Positions 1 to 7,431 of a stretch of 64,000 nt of DNA are shown one piece after another (the stretch's first letter is position 1; each line of letters opens with the position of its first letter). This DNA comes from Fusibacillus kribbianus (GTDB taxonomy: Bacteria; Bacillota; Clostridia; Lachnospirales; Lachnospiraceae): contig NZ_JASGBQ010000002.1 in the NCBI RefSeq assembly GCF_030053595.1, positions 1 to 64,000 of the forward strand. The letters run 5' to 3'. The notes below the pieces were generated by a model. The model was not told the DNA's origin. It saw nothing but the letters and a program-made list of their open reading frames with translations, and did no database searches. The translations under genes and the position numbers were made by a program.

Positions 1-1095
1 CAGGTTGGGAAGGCCCTTCTCCAGAGCTTCCAGGTTCTCATTGTTCAGGTCCGCCTTTGCTACGCCGCCGTTGTACTTGAGAGCTCTTACCGTTGCTACG
101 ATCACAACTGCGTTGGGCTTAAGACCTGCCATACGGCACTTGATATCCAGGAACTTCTCAGCACCCAGGTCAGCACCGAAGCCTGCCTCGGTTACGGTGT
201 AGTCTGCCAGCTTCAGAGCCATCTTGGTCGCAGTTACGGAGTTGCAGCCGTGAGCGATGTTTGCGAAGGGGCCGCCGTGTACGATGGCAGGTGTATGCTC
301 CAGAGTCTGTACCAGGTTGGGCTTCAGAGCATCCTTAAGGAGTGCCGTCATTGCGCCCTCTGCATGAAGGTCATGAGCGGTAACAGGCTTCTGTTCTGCA
401 ACCTTGCCGTAGGTGTAGCCGATGATGATGCGGCCGAGTCTTGCCTTCAGGTCGTTGATGTCGCTTGCCAGACACAGAACTGCCATGATCTCGGAAGCCA
501 CGGTGATGTCATAGCCGTCCTCACGGGGCATACCGTTGGTCTTTCCGCCAAGGCCGTCTACTACGTTACGCAGCTGTCTGTCGTTCATATCCACGCAGCG
601 TCTCCAGGTGATCTTTCTGGGGTCGATGTTCAGCTCATTGCCCTGGAAGATATGGTTGTCGATCATGGCTGCCAGCAGGTTGTTTGCTGCGCCGATGGCA
701 TGGAAATCGCCGGTGAAGTGAAGGTTGATGTCCTCCATGGGAACAACCTGGGCATAACCGCCGCCTGCTGCGCCGCCCTTTACGCCGAATACCGGTCCGA
801 GGGAGGGCTCACGGAGAGCTACCATTACGTTTTTGCCGATCTTGGAAAGTCCGTCTGCCAGACCTACGCTGGTGGTCGTCTTGCCCTCACCTGCGGGGGT
901 GGGGTTGATGGCCGTCACCAGGATCAGCTTGCCGTTCTCTTTATCTGTTTCCTTTAATAAGTTGTAGTCAATCTTTGCTTTGTACTTTCCGTACTGCTCC
1001 AGGTATTTGTCATCGATACCTGCCTTTTCAGCGATCTCAGTGATCGGAGCCATTGTGCATTCCTGAGCAATTTCAATGTCGCTTTTGAATCCCAT
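1..1095 (-). CDS. fhs: Formate--tetrahydrofolate ligase, 3' end beyond window
   Basis: Formyl-THF synthetase condenses formate and THF using ATP, the first THF-linked step of the methyl branch of the Wood-Ljungdahl pathway; cytosolic. The 365 residues in the window start [11 protein letters not shown] and carry the P-loop [11 protein letters not shown] at residues 66-76, followed by the family sequence around [19 protein letters not shown]. The family is about 555 residues, so roughly 190 C-terminal residues lie left of position 1. The ATG at 1093-1095 follows an AGGAGAGG ribosome site. It is the last gene of the acetyl-CoA operon seen here, 196 bp after the DUF3786 gene, and may also have its own promoter. 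Identification is very secure. Confidence 0.97.
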   Translation of the reverse strand, partial: MGFKSDIEIAQECTMAPITEIAEKAGIDDKYLEQYGKYKAKIDYNLLKETDKENGKLILVTAINPTPAGEGKTTTSVGLADGLSKIGKNVMVALREPSLGPVFGVKGGAAGGGYAQVVPMEDINLHFTGDFHAIGAANNLLAAMIDNHIFQGNELNIDPRKITWRRCVDMNDRQLRNVVDGLGGKTNGMPREDGYDITVASEIMAVLCLASDINDLKARLGRIIIGYTYGKVAEQKPVTAHDLHAEGAMTALLKDALKPNLVQTLEHTPAIVHGGPFANIAHGCNSVTATKMALKLADYTVTEAGFGADLGAEKFLDIKCRMAGLKPNAVVIVATVRALKYNGGVAKADLNNENLEALEKGLPNL

Positions 1096-1157
1096 AATAA
1101 ACCTCTCCTTTCTCGCCGGGTCATACCCCCGCCTGTACATATGTTTTTGTAAAATAA

Positions 1158-1186
1158 TATATACAGTAGCGAACGCAGCATTGTAA
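1158..1186 (-). promoter_or_regulatory. Possible promoter for fhs
   Basis: In the 196-bp gap before fhs the minus strand reads TTACAA, 17 bp, TATATA. Both boxes are imperfect, so this is a weak call. The long gap compared with the tight spacing of the rest of the operon makes an internal promoter plausible. Confidence 0.35.
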
Positions 1187-1291
1187 CGCAGATGACATTT
1201 CCATAGCAGGGAACGTATCTTTCGTTCACCATCAACATTCCATCCGGTGACACTTGACGCACAATACCTACTCTACTTCATACCAGGTTTT

Positions 1292-1939
1292 TTATAAATC
1301 CTTGGCCAAAGTTTTCAGCGTGCCGATGGAGATATCCCCCACCGCCGCCATGTCCTCTCCCATAAAGGCAGAAGCAAAATTGCCGGAGAATAAAATCTGG
1401 GCTGAAGGAGGAAACTCCTCATCCCCCTCCCAGATGATAAATTGAAGCTTAAAATTATCCAGGAATGCAAACTCATAGCCTGCATCTCCTACGGAAAGCT
1501 TTTCGCCCCCTATCGACTCCATGACCTTTGCAAATACATCCAGCTTGAAGCCAAAAGTGAAGGCCAGCCTTTTTACGCACCGTCCCTGAAACACATCGTT
1601 ATAATGCCTTCCCCAGGGCATATCTGCGTAAGCATAAAAATCCCCTTTAAATGCAGCTTTTTTTCCCTCCAGAAGATACCGGATAACAAGAATTTTCGTC
1701 TCGATATCCGTAACCAGAGGTGCATATCCGCCGTTTTCATCCAGACAGTTCACTTCATAATCAGGATGATGAATGGCATACTGTTTATTCATCAGAGTCA
1801 CAGTGAAAACTCCTGTCTCTTCATCATAAGGGACACCGCTCACTGCAGACAGCAGCACCGGATCTGCTTCGGCGAACTGCTTTTTATAAATTTCAAAGGG
1901 AACTCTGTCCTTTTGATTCTTTTCATAAGGAATGTTCAT
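1292..1939 (-). CDS. DUF3786 domain protein of the acetyl-CoA operon
   Basis: A 215-residue soluble protein with no signal peptide or membrane segment. I place it in the DUF3786 family from its overall pattern, with conserved stretches near NKQYAIHHPDYEV, DMPWGRHYNDVFQGR and EGDEEFPPSAQILFSGN. Members of this family are often seen next to CO dehydrogenase/acetyl-CoA synthase or corrinoid genes. It lies 15 bp after acsV and upstream of fhs, so it is probably co-transcribed. The function is unknown; context suggests a role in corrinoid protein or cluster handling, but no catalytic motif is visible. Family assignment is fairly secure. Confidence 0.8.
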   Translation of the reverse strand: MNIPYEKNQKDRVPFEIYKKQFAEADPVLLSAVSGVPYDEETGVFTVTLMNKQYAIHHPDYEVNCLDENGGYAPLVTDIETKILVIRYLLEGKKAAFKGDFYAYADMPWGRHYNDVFQGRCVKRLAFTFGFKLDVFAKVMESIGGEKLSVGDAGYEFAFLDNFKLQFIIWEGDEEFPPSAQILFSGNFASAFMGEDMAAVGDISIGTLKTLAKDL

Positions 1940-1954
1940 AAAAACTAAAATCCT

Positions 1955-3895
1955 TTATCCACTGATTTCCACCTGGGTCACGGACGGAAACAGAGCTGTA
2001 TTCGTGTGGGGAATGAAGCAGGCCGCCACAAACTCATCCATATATCCAGGGGTTGTAGAGAGCTCCACATAGGTAATGCTTCTGGCCAGCTCATATACCT
2101 TTCTCTCTGCTTCCGCCGAAAGAAGCATTGCATAGGAACCGGACAGGGAGGAATTACCGATATAGTGGAATTTCTCTAGAGGAATATCGGGAAGCATGCC
2201 AATGCCAACCGCATTCTTCATATTAATACCGCTTCCGATTCCGCCTGCCACATAAACATTATCCACCATGGAAACATCAAAATCCAAGGATGAGATCAGC
2301 GTCTGGATACCGGAGAAAATGGCACCCTTGGCACGGATAAAGTTATCGATGTCCACTTCATTGATCTCCACATCCTTGACCGAACCGGCATCTTCCTGAA
2401 ATGCAAGCACGTAGCTTCCCATGCCGTACTTATCGTGACGAATGCGCTTTCCTTCCCGGATAAATTTTCCTTTGGGGCTGATCATATTGCAGCGGAACAA
2501 TTCACTGATCACATCAATGATACCGGAACCGCAGAGGCCGACCGGCTTCTGTCCCTCTTCTCCAATCACGTGGAAGGTAGGCTCCATGGTCACAGGATCA
2601 ATGGTACAGGCCTCAATGGCGCCGTCAGTGGCACGCATACCGCAGCTGATGTCACCGCCCTCAAAGGCAGGACCTGCAGAACAGGCACAGCTCATGAGAA
2701 AATCCTGATTTCCAAAAACGATCTCCCCGTTTGTTCCGAGATCAATAAAGACGGAAAGCTCCGGCTTATTCCAGATCATACTGGTTAAGGTTCCTGCAGT
2801 GATATCCCCGCCCACATAGCTTCCCACATTGGGTGCAATGATAATATGGGCATCCGGATTAATGTCAATTCCAAGGTCATTGGCAAACACCGCATTTGTC
2901 TTGAAAAAGGCAGGAATATACGGTTCCGTCCGAAGAGGCTCCGCATTGATACCGGTAAACAGATGATTCATGGTGGTATTGGCACCTACGCTCATCCTGT
3001 AAATCTGGCTTGTCTTCAATCCGCTTGTCCTGCACATGGTATGGATCAGAGGATTGATGGTCTCTTTAATAACTGCATCCTGCAGCTTCTTCTGTCCCCC
3101 GGGTTTTCTGGATTCAATGATCCGGTTGATGACATCGGCGCCGTAACGGATCTGTCCGTTTCCGGTAGTCGCTTTGGCCAGAATATCACCGTTGAGCATG
3201 TCAATGATCAGCGCAGAAACAGTAGTGGTACCGATATCCACTACCAGGCCGCCGGCACGAACCGTTTCCTCTTTTCCGTAAATGTCATATACAAAAACGT
3301 CACGGCTGGTACAACGCACAACACACTGTACCTGAAATTCGTACTGACGCAGCTTATCCGGAAGCTCCTTCAAAACACTGTAGGGAATCCTCACACGCTT
3401 GATACCGGTCGCCGCAGCAACAGCTCTTTCCAGCCGTTCTACATCGGGCATGGTATCATCCAGAGTAGGCGCCGTCATTTCCACAGGAATCAGAGACAGA
3501 CTGTTTTTCAGTTCCAATCCCGCTTCCTGCAGATCTCTCTTTGCATCCTCAAAAATCTTGATTTCCTGAGGGGAGCTCAGGTCCGCTGCTTTCATCCTGC
3601 TCTTATAAGCAGAAGCAATATCGGGGACCATGATCTCCACGTCCTCTGTGATCTTGCTCACACAGGCCAGACGCCAGCCGGACGCATATTCTTCGTCGGA
3701 AATATGGCGGGTCTTCTGAGAATCAAGGGCACCGGAAAGCAGCTTTACCCGGCATTTGCCGCAGGCAGCATTGCCGGAACAGGGGGCATCGATAGCTACG
3801 TTTGTTTTTCTCGCTACCTCGAGAAGGTTTTCACCGGAAGCAGCGAAGGCTTCCACGCCTTCGCCGCTTTCAAACTTAAATGTTACTTTAAACAT
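1955..3895 (-). CDS. acsV: Corrinoid activation protein AcsV (ferredoxin-ASKHA ATPase)
   Basis: A 646-residue ATP-dependent reductive activator that returns oxidised Co(II) corrinoid of the iron-sulfur methyl carrier to the active Co(I) state. Residues 1-90 form a plant-type 2Fe-2S ferredoxin domain with Cys39, Cys45, Cys48 and Cys78. A linker follows, and then an ASKHA-type ATPase (the DUF4445/RACE family) with phosphate loops VVDIGTTTVSALI and FIDLGTNGEIVFGN and the glycine-rich GGIGSGINMKNAVGIGM near the C-terminus. The length matches family members. It sits 22 bp downstream of acsE in the operon. RACE-type activators also serve other corrinoid methyltransferases, but the neighbourhood points to AcsCD. 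Confidence 0.93.
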   Translation of the reverse strand: MFKVTFKFESGEGVEAFAASGENLLEVARKTNVAIDAPCSGNAACGKCRVKLLSGALDSQKTRHISDEEYASGWRLACVSKITEDVEIMVPDIASAYKSRMKAADLSSPQEIKIFEDAKRDLQEAGLELKNSLSLIPVEMTAPTLDDTMPDVERLERAVAAATGIKRVRIPYSVLKELPDKLRQYEFQVQCVVRCTSRDVFVYDIYGKEETVRAGGLVVDIGTTTVSALIIDMLNGDILAKATTGNGQIRYGADVINRIIESRKPGGQKKLQDAVIKETINPLIHTMCRTSGLKTSQIYRMSVGANTTMNHLFTGINAEPLRTEPYIPAFFKTNAVFANDLGIDINPDAHIIIAPNVGSYVGGDITAGTLTSMIWNKPELSVFIDLGTNGEIVFGNQDFLMSCACSAGPAFEGGDISCGMRATDGAIEACTIDPVTMEPTFHVIGEEGQKPVGLCGSGIIDVISELFRCNMISPKGKFIREGKRIRHDKYGMGSYVLAFQEDAGSVKDVEINEVDIDNFIRAKGAIFSGIQTLISSLDFDVSMVDNVYVAGGIGSGINMKNAVGIGMLPDIPLEKFHYIGNSSLSGSYAMLLSAEAERKVYELARSITYVELSTTPGYMDEFVAACFIPHTNTALFPSVTQVEISG

Positions 3896-3917
3896 AACAT
3901 CTCACCTTAAAAGTCAA

Positions 3918-4703
3918 TTAAACTTCAAGATAAGAATCTGCATACAGGGTAGCGTTTCTGATAATATCGCAGGACTTGATGGTCTCCATCAGTCTCAGGT
4001 CATTAGGGTTCACGATTGCAGAAGTCATACCCTTCATCATAGCCATAGCTACCATAGCGGAGTCCATGATGGGACGGATATGCTTGGGCATACCGTTGGA
4101 GTTGTTGGAAAGTCCGCCGGTGGTCTTAAGGCCCATATCAGTCAGGTCGCCGATGAAGTTGAGAACGTCCATCTGCTTGTCCTGCATACCCTTGATAACT
4201 ACGAAGAGCGGATCAAACCACATATCATCCTCAGTCAGACCAAGGGAAAGACCTCTTTCCAGAAGCATGGTGCAGTAGCCCATACGCTCATCATTGTCAG
4301 CAGCGATGCCTTCGCCGTTGCAGAGAGCGATAACGATTGCATCGTTTGCAGCAGCAAGATCGATATTCTCGATTCTGCCGGCAGCATCAGCGGAGTTTAC
4401 GATGGGTTTGCCTTTGGAACGATTGTATACGGAGATACCAGCCTCGATGGCTGCCTTGTTGGAAGTATCCAGAGCAAGGGGAACATTATCGAAGTTGCTC
4501 TGAAGCAGCTGAACTGCCCACTTCATCAGATCTTCGCCGTAGCCTTCTGCAGGTCCGATATTTACATCCAGGTAAGTAGCGCCGGCATCCAGCTGAGCTT
4601 TTGCTCTCTTCAGGATGGGCTCAGGGTCTCTTTCCAGAAATGCCTTATTTACGATAGGGGCTGTGGTAGAGAGTCTCTCACCGATGGTAATGAATTTTTC
4701 CAT
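3918..4703 (-). CDS. acsE: Methyl-THF:corrinoid iron-sulfur protein methyltransferase
   Basis: AcsE transfers the methyl group of 5-methyl-THF to cob(I)amide on the AcsCD corrinoid protein. The 261-residue protein matches the length of the Moorella enzyme (about 262). It is a single pterin-binding TIM barrel. Residues expected to bind the pterin are present: Asp79 in LALDTSN, Asn103 in IVNSADA, Asp164 in MWFDPLF and the LSNNSNG loop around residues 199-204. The start has a GGAGAA ribosome site. It lies between acsC (36 bp upstream) and acsV. Confidence 0.96.
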   Translation of the reverse strand: MEKFITIGERLSTTAPIVNKAFLERDPEPILKRAKAQLDAGATYLDVNIGPAEGYGEDLMKWAVQLLQSNFDNVPLALDTSNKAAIEAGISVYNRSKGKPIVNSADAAGRIENIDLAAANDAIVIALCNGEGIAADNDERMGYCTMLLERGLSLGLTEDDMWFDPLFVVIKGMQDKQMDVLNFIGDLTDMGLKTTGGLSNNSNGMPKHIRPIMDSAMVAMAMMKGMTSAIVNPNDLRLMETIKSCDIIRNATLYADSYLEV

Positions 4704-4739
4704 GATTATGTTCTCCTTTTCTTATTGAAATATAGGGGA

Positions 4740-6131
4740 TTATGCCTGGCCGTTTGCCTGCATATCCTTCAGGAACTTAACGAGCTGAACAGCCTCAGTA
4801 GGTCCTACCACGATATTCCAGCCGGGAAGCTTCGCTTCCAGATCGCCCTTCAGTACGGCAACCTTACCAGGGAGAATCAGGGTGCGGTTCTTGATCTTAT
4901 TCTCGATATCGAACTCCTGAATATATTTTGCAATGGAGCCGGAAGAGAATTTACCGGCAGCCCAGGAGGTCAGTACGGAAAGTCCGCCTGCATCGGAGAT
5001 CAGCAGATTGCAGGGTACACCGGAACGCTCCAGCTCGCCGGATACCAGGAAGTAGGTAAGGGCAAAGTCTACAGTGGTCAGGCATACAGAATTCTCATCT
5101 GCACCGTTGATCGGATAGATACCGGGCTCAATTCTGGGAGCCTTCTGAGGATCAGTAAACAGATTCTGTCTTAATCCATAGAGAGGAAGTGCCTGTGCAT
5201 AGCTCATCTCCTCAAGGATAACGATGGAACCATACTTCATGGTAAACAGAGTTGCAAGTGCGGTCTGCTGATGAGCATCGCCAGGAGCCAGCTTTGCAAC
5301 GTTTACGATGGTAGGATAGCCTGCGGTTCTGTCAGGGTTCTTGTCCAGGCAGGCACGACGAAGCAGTACGCCGTTTGCAAAAGCATCTTTTACAGAAGCA
5401 GTGCCAAGATCAATGATCAGATTCTTGTTGCCCAGTTTTTCAAGAGCTGCAACGGTATCGTAGATCTCGTCTACATTTGCACCGGTAACACCGAGAACAA
5501 CACCGGCATCTGCTGCCAGCTTGCTCATAGCTTCATAGTTGGAAGCATCCGCTGCATTAAGTACAGGCTTTGTATCCTTTACTGCTGCCAGAGCTGCAGC
5601 TGCAGCTGCCTCATCCTTAACATTCAGGACAAGTGCTCTGTTGGTTGCAGCAGCCTTTGCTGCCAGAGCTGCATAAGCTTCAGCGGAAGCACCGTCTGTA
5701 TAATCAACAGCGATGAATTCCACATACATACGATCACCGATACGATCGTAATCGATCTTTGCCATATCAGCAAGGACCTGATCAACCTTTGCATCATCCA
5801 TAGCTGTGGAAACTGTGGAAGCATATCTTGTCTTGTTTACAAAGGTCTTCTCATGTCTGAAAAGAACAGTCTCGCCGCCAAGCTTGAAGGCTGCATCCTT
5901 GTCATTCTTGTTGTCAGCAAAAGGCTTCTTGCCGATCTCAATGGTTTTCATAGGCGGTGCAGATGCTTCGGAAAGCTGAGCAACTGCATCTTCGCTCATA
6001 TGAGGACACTTGTCAATGCCGACTGCACCCTGAGCTACCTTCATAGCAAATGCCATACAGGTAGGGGAACCGCACTCCTTGCAGTTCTTCTTGGGCGTTA
6101 ATTTAAAAATCTGGATACCAGTTAATGCCAT
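4740..6131 (-). CDS. acsC: Corrinoid iron-sulfur protein large subunit (AcsC)
   Basis: Gamma subunit of the corrinoid iron-sulfur protein, the methyl shuttle between AcsE and AcsB. It is 463 residues. The N-terminal domain holds the low-potential 4Fe-4S cluster ligands Cys17, Cys20, Cys25 and Cys42. A TIM-barrel domain and a C-terminal corrinoid-cap region follow, with GWNIVVGPTEAVQLVKFL near the end. Alanine-rich stretches around residues 150-200 are normal for the family. It follows acsD by 21 bp, as expected for a 1:1 heterodimer. Confidence 0.96.
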   Translation of the reverse strand: MALTGIQIFKLTPKKNCKECGSPTCMAFAMKVAQGAVGIDKCPHMSEDAVAQLSEASAPPMKTIEIGKKPFADNKNDKDAAFKLGGETVLFRHEKTFVNKTRYASTVSTAMDDAKVDQVLADMAKIDYDRIGDRMYVEFIAVDYTDGASAEAYAALAAKAAATNRALVLNVKDEAAAAAALAAVKDTKPVLNAADASNYEAMSKLAADAGVVLGVTGANVDEIYDTVAALEKLGNKNLIIDLGTASVKDAFANGVLLRRACLDKNPDRTAGYPTIVNVAKLAPGDAHQQTALATLFTMKYGSIVILEEMSYAQALPLYGLRQNLFTDPQKAPRIEPGIYPINGADENSVCLTTVDFALTYFLVSGELERSGVPCNLLISDAGGLSVLTSWAAGKFSSGSIAKYIQEFDIENKIKNRTLILPGKVAVLKGDLEAKLPGWNIVVGPTEAVQLVKFLKDMQANGQA

Positions 6132-6152
6132 TTTCTTTTCCTCCTGTCCGTA

Positions 6153-7094
6153 CTAAACCAAAGCTTTAATCATTGCGGATACTGTAGCAATTGATGTGGG
6201 ATGCTTAAGGATAACAGCATCAGAACCGCAGGACAGACATGCAACTGCAGTGGTGATCTCCATGTCGATTGCACGCTCTACTACGGAGCCCCATTCGGGA
6301 ACGTCTTCCTCAGATGCGGAAGCTTCCTTTACGGACCAGGTTTCATCTGCTACAGGGGTAATGATGGGCATCAGCAGAGAATCATCACTCTGGCCAAGAG
6401 CTGCACCCTTAACACGATCCAGAGTAGAGATGCAGTAATCAAAACCATAACCTGCTGCTGCAGAACCAACGTTCATAACAACCTTTCCGGGATCAACGCC
6501 CAGCTGCTTGATCAGAACGTTCAGCTGCTTTGCAAGGTTGATATCTACTGCAGACTCAGCGCCGAGAAGCTGGTCATATGCAAGACCTGCTGCAGCACCT
6601 ACATTCTTGTAGTTTTCTTCTTTTGCGGACATCAGGAGTACATTCTTTCCCTGAAGAGCTTCAGCTACCTTGGCAAGGAGCTGTGCGTCCTTCTCAACAT
6701 TCTTGCAGCCTTCTACTACAAGAGGGAAATCAACAGCATCAGCAACTGCCTTTGCAACCTCAACCAGCTCCTCAATGGACTTGTTCTCGCCATTGGGATC
6801 ACCGCCGATCAGCTTCAGAACCAGGAAATCTGCTCCCTCTACTGTAACAGCTTTCTTTGCCATATCTACAACAGTCTCACATCCGGCATAGAATTCCTTG
6901 ATGCAGTCAGGCTCATCAGCCAGACCCAGATCGGAAATCTCAATACCAATCTTAGCAGGATTAGCAGTCGGATTATCGAATGTATAGAAAGGGTATGTAT
7001 TGCCCCCTCCTAAAGTTGTAGTTTTGTCGCCGGTGCCGAGCTCAACGCTGCGTACGGTAGCGCTGAATTTCTGTAATTTCTTGTTTAACGGCAT
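6153..7094 (-). CDS. acsD: Corrinoid iron-sulfur protein small subunit (AcsD)
   Basis: Delta subunit of the corrinoid iron-sulfur protein, a 313-residue TIM-barrel protein that cradles the corrinoid with AcsC. Family sequences LVLKLIGGDPNGENKSIEEL and VVMNVGSAAAGYGFDYCIST are present, and the length is close to the family norm of about 320. The ATG follows a strong AAGGAGG ribosome site. It is the first gene after the 335-bp structured spacer below acsB, so its expression relative to acsA and acsB may be set by the spacer. Confidence 0.96.
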   Translation of the reverse strand: MPLNKKLQKFSATVRSVELGTGDKTTTLGGGNTYPFYTFDNPTANPAKIGIEISDLGLADEPDCIKEFYAGCETVVDMAKKAVTVEGADFLVLKLIGGDPNGENKSIEELVEVAKAVADAVDFPLVVEGCKNVEKDAQLLAKVAEALQGKNVLLMSAKEENYKNVGAAAGLAYDQLLGAESAVDINLAKQLNVLIKQLGVDPGKVVMNVGSAAAGYGFDYCISTLDRVKGAALGQSDDSLLMPIITPVADETWSVKEASASEEDVPEWGSVVERAIDMEITTAVACLSCGSDAVILKHPTSIATVSAMIKALV

Positions 7095-7140
7095 TTCCTA
7101 CTCGCCTCCTTGAATTATTTCTTTGTGTAATAATATTTCA

Positions 7141-7184
7141 ACGGAAGCAGAAGCCCCCTCCCTATCAGGGTGCTTCTGCTGCCG
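7141..7184 (-). repeat. Stem-loop upstream of acsD
   Basis: On the minus strand GGCAGCAGAAGC and GCTTCTGCTTCC form a stem of about 11-12 bp around a 17-20-nt purine-rich loop. It ends about 45 nt before the acsD start and is not followed by a U tract, so a processing or stability role is more likely than termination. Confidence 0.6.
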
Positions 7185-7221
7185 TGATTTATGATGGTGG
7201 TTTTTGTTTTGTAAATGATAT

Positions 7222-7260
7222 GCTCACGAAATTCACTTCTGCGTCTGCTTACGCATCCGC
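7222..7260. repeat. 39-bp direct repeat, copy 1
   Basis: This copy is identical to positions 7300-7338, with a period of 78 bp. It contains the inner palindrome GCGTCTGCTTACGC. Its GAAATTCAC arm can pair with GTGAATTC at about 7266-7273, so each copy forms its own hairpin in RNA. Confidence 0.85.
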
Positions 7261-7299
7261 GGTTCGTGAATTCTTCTCGTTAAAGCCTGCGCGGGAAAA

Positions 7300-7338
7300 G
7301 CTCACGAAATTCACTTCTGCGTCTGCTTACGCATCCGC
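7300..7338. repeat. 39-bp direct repeat, copy 2
   Basis: This is the second perfect copy of the 39-bp element. Its GAAATTCAC arm pairs perfectly with GTGAATTTC at about 7355-7363, enclosing the short palindromes GCGTCTGCTTACGC and CCGCTTCGCGG. Having two copies of a hairpin unit rather than a long array argues against CRISPR. Confidence 0.85.
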
Positions 7339-7370
7339 ATCCGCTTCGCGGATTGTGAATTTCTTTCGCT

Positions 7371-7431
7371 AAGCTTCCGCAGGAATCAAATGCCTGCAAA
7401 GCAGGCGCTTGATTCCCGCTTGCGGAAGCTT
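7371..7431 (-). repeat. Long stem-loop at the acsB stop codon
   Basis: AAGCTTCCGC at 7371-7380 pairs with GCGGAAGCTT at 7422-7431. Inner arms GGAATCAA/TTGATTCC and GCCTGC/GCAGGC extend the stem almost without interruption to a short loop. The outer arm overlaps the acsB stop codon. No U tract follows, so this looks like a 3'-protective or processing hairpin rather than a simple terminator. Confidence 0.75.

Larger units (their letters stand above)
7095..7429 (-). other. Structured repeat-rich spacer between acsB and acsD
   Basis: This 335-bp spacer has no convincing gene. Reading with the operon it holds four potential stem-loops: one starting at the acsB stop codon, two near-copies built on a 39-bp direct repeat, and one close to acsD. 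It has no clear promoter and no hairpin with a long U tract. It could act in mRNA processing, partial termination or 3'-end protection that sets the ratio of AcsAB to the downstream proteins. That role is inferred only. Confidence 0.7.

Noticed and set aside
7222-7338. Possible CRISPR from the 39-bp direct repeats
   Set aside because: Only two copies, a hairpin-forming flank instead of a unique spacer, and no cas genes nearby.
7184-7372. Small 62-codon gene inside the acsB-acsD spacer
   Set aside because: Its product is a repeat of the DNA repeat (KFTSASAYASA) with no ribosome site; the sequence is better read as hairpins.
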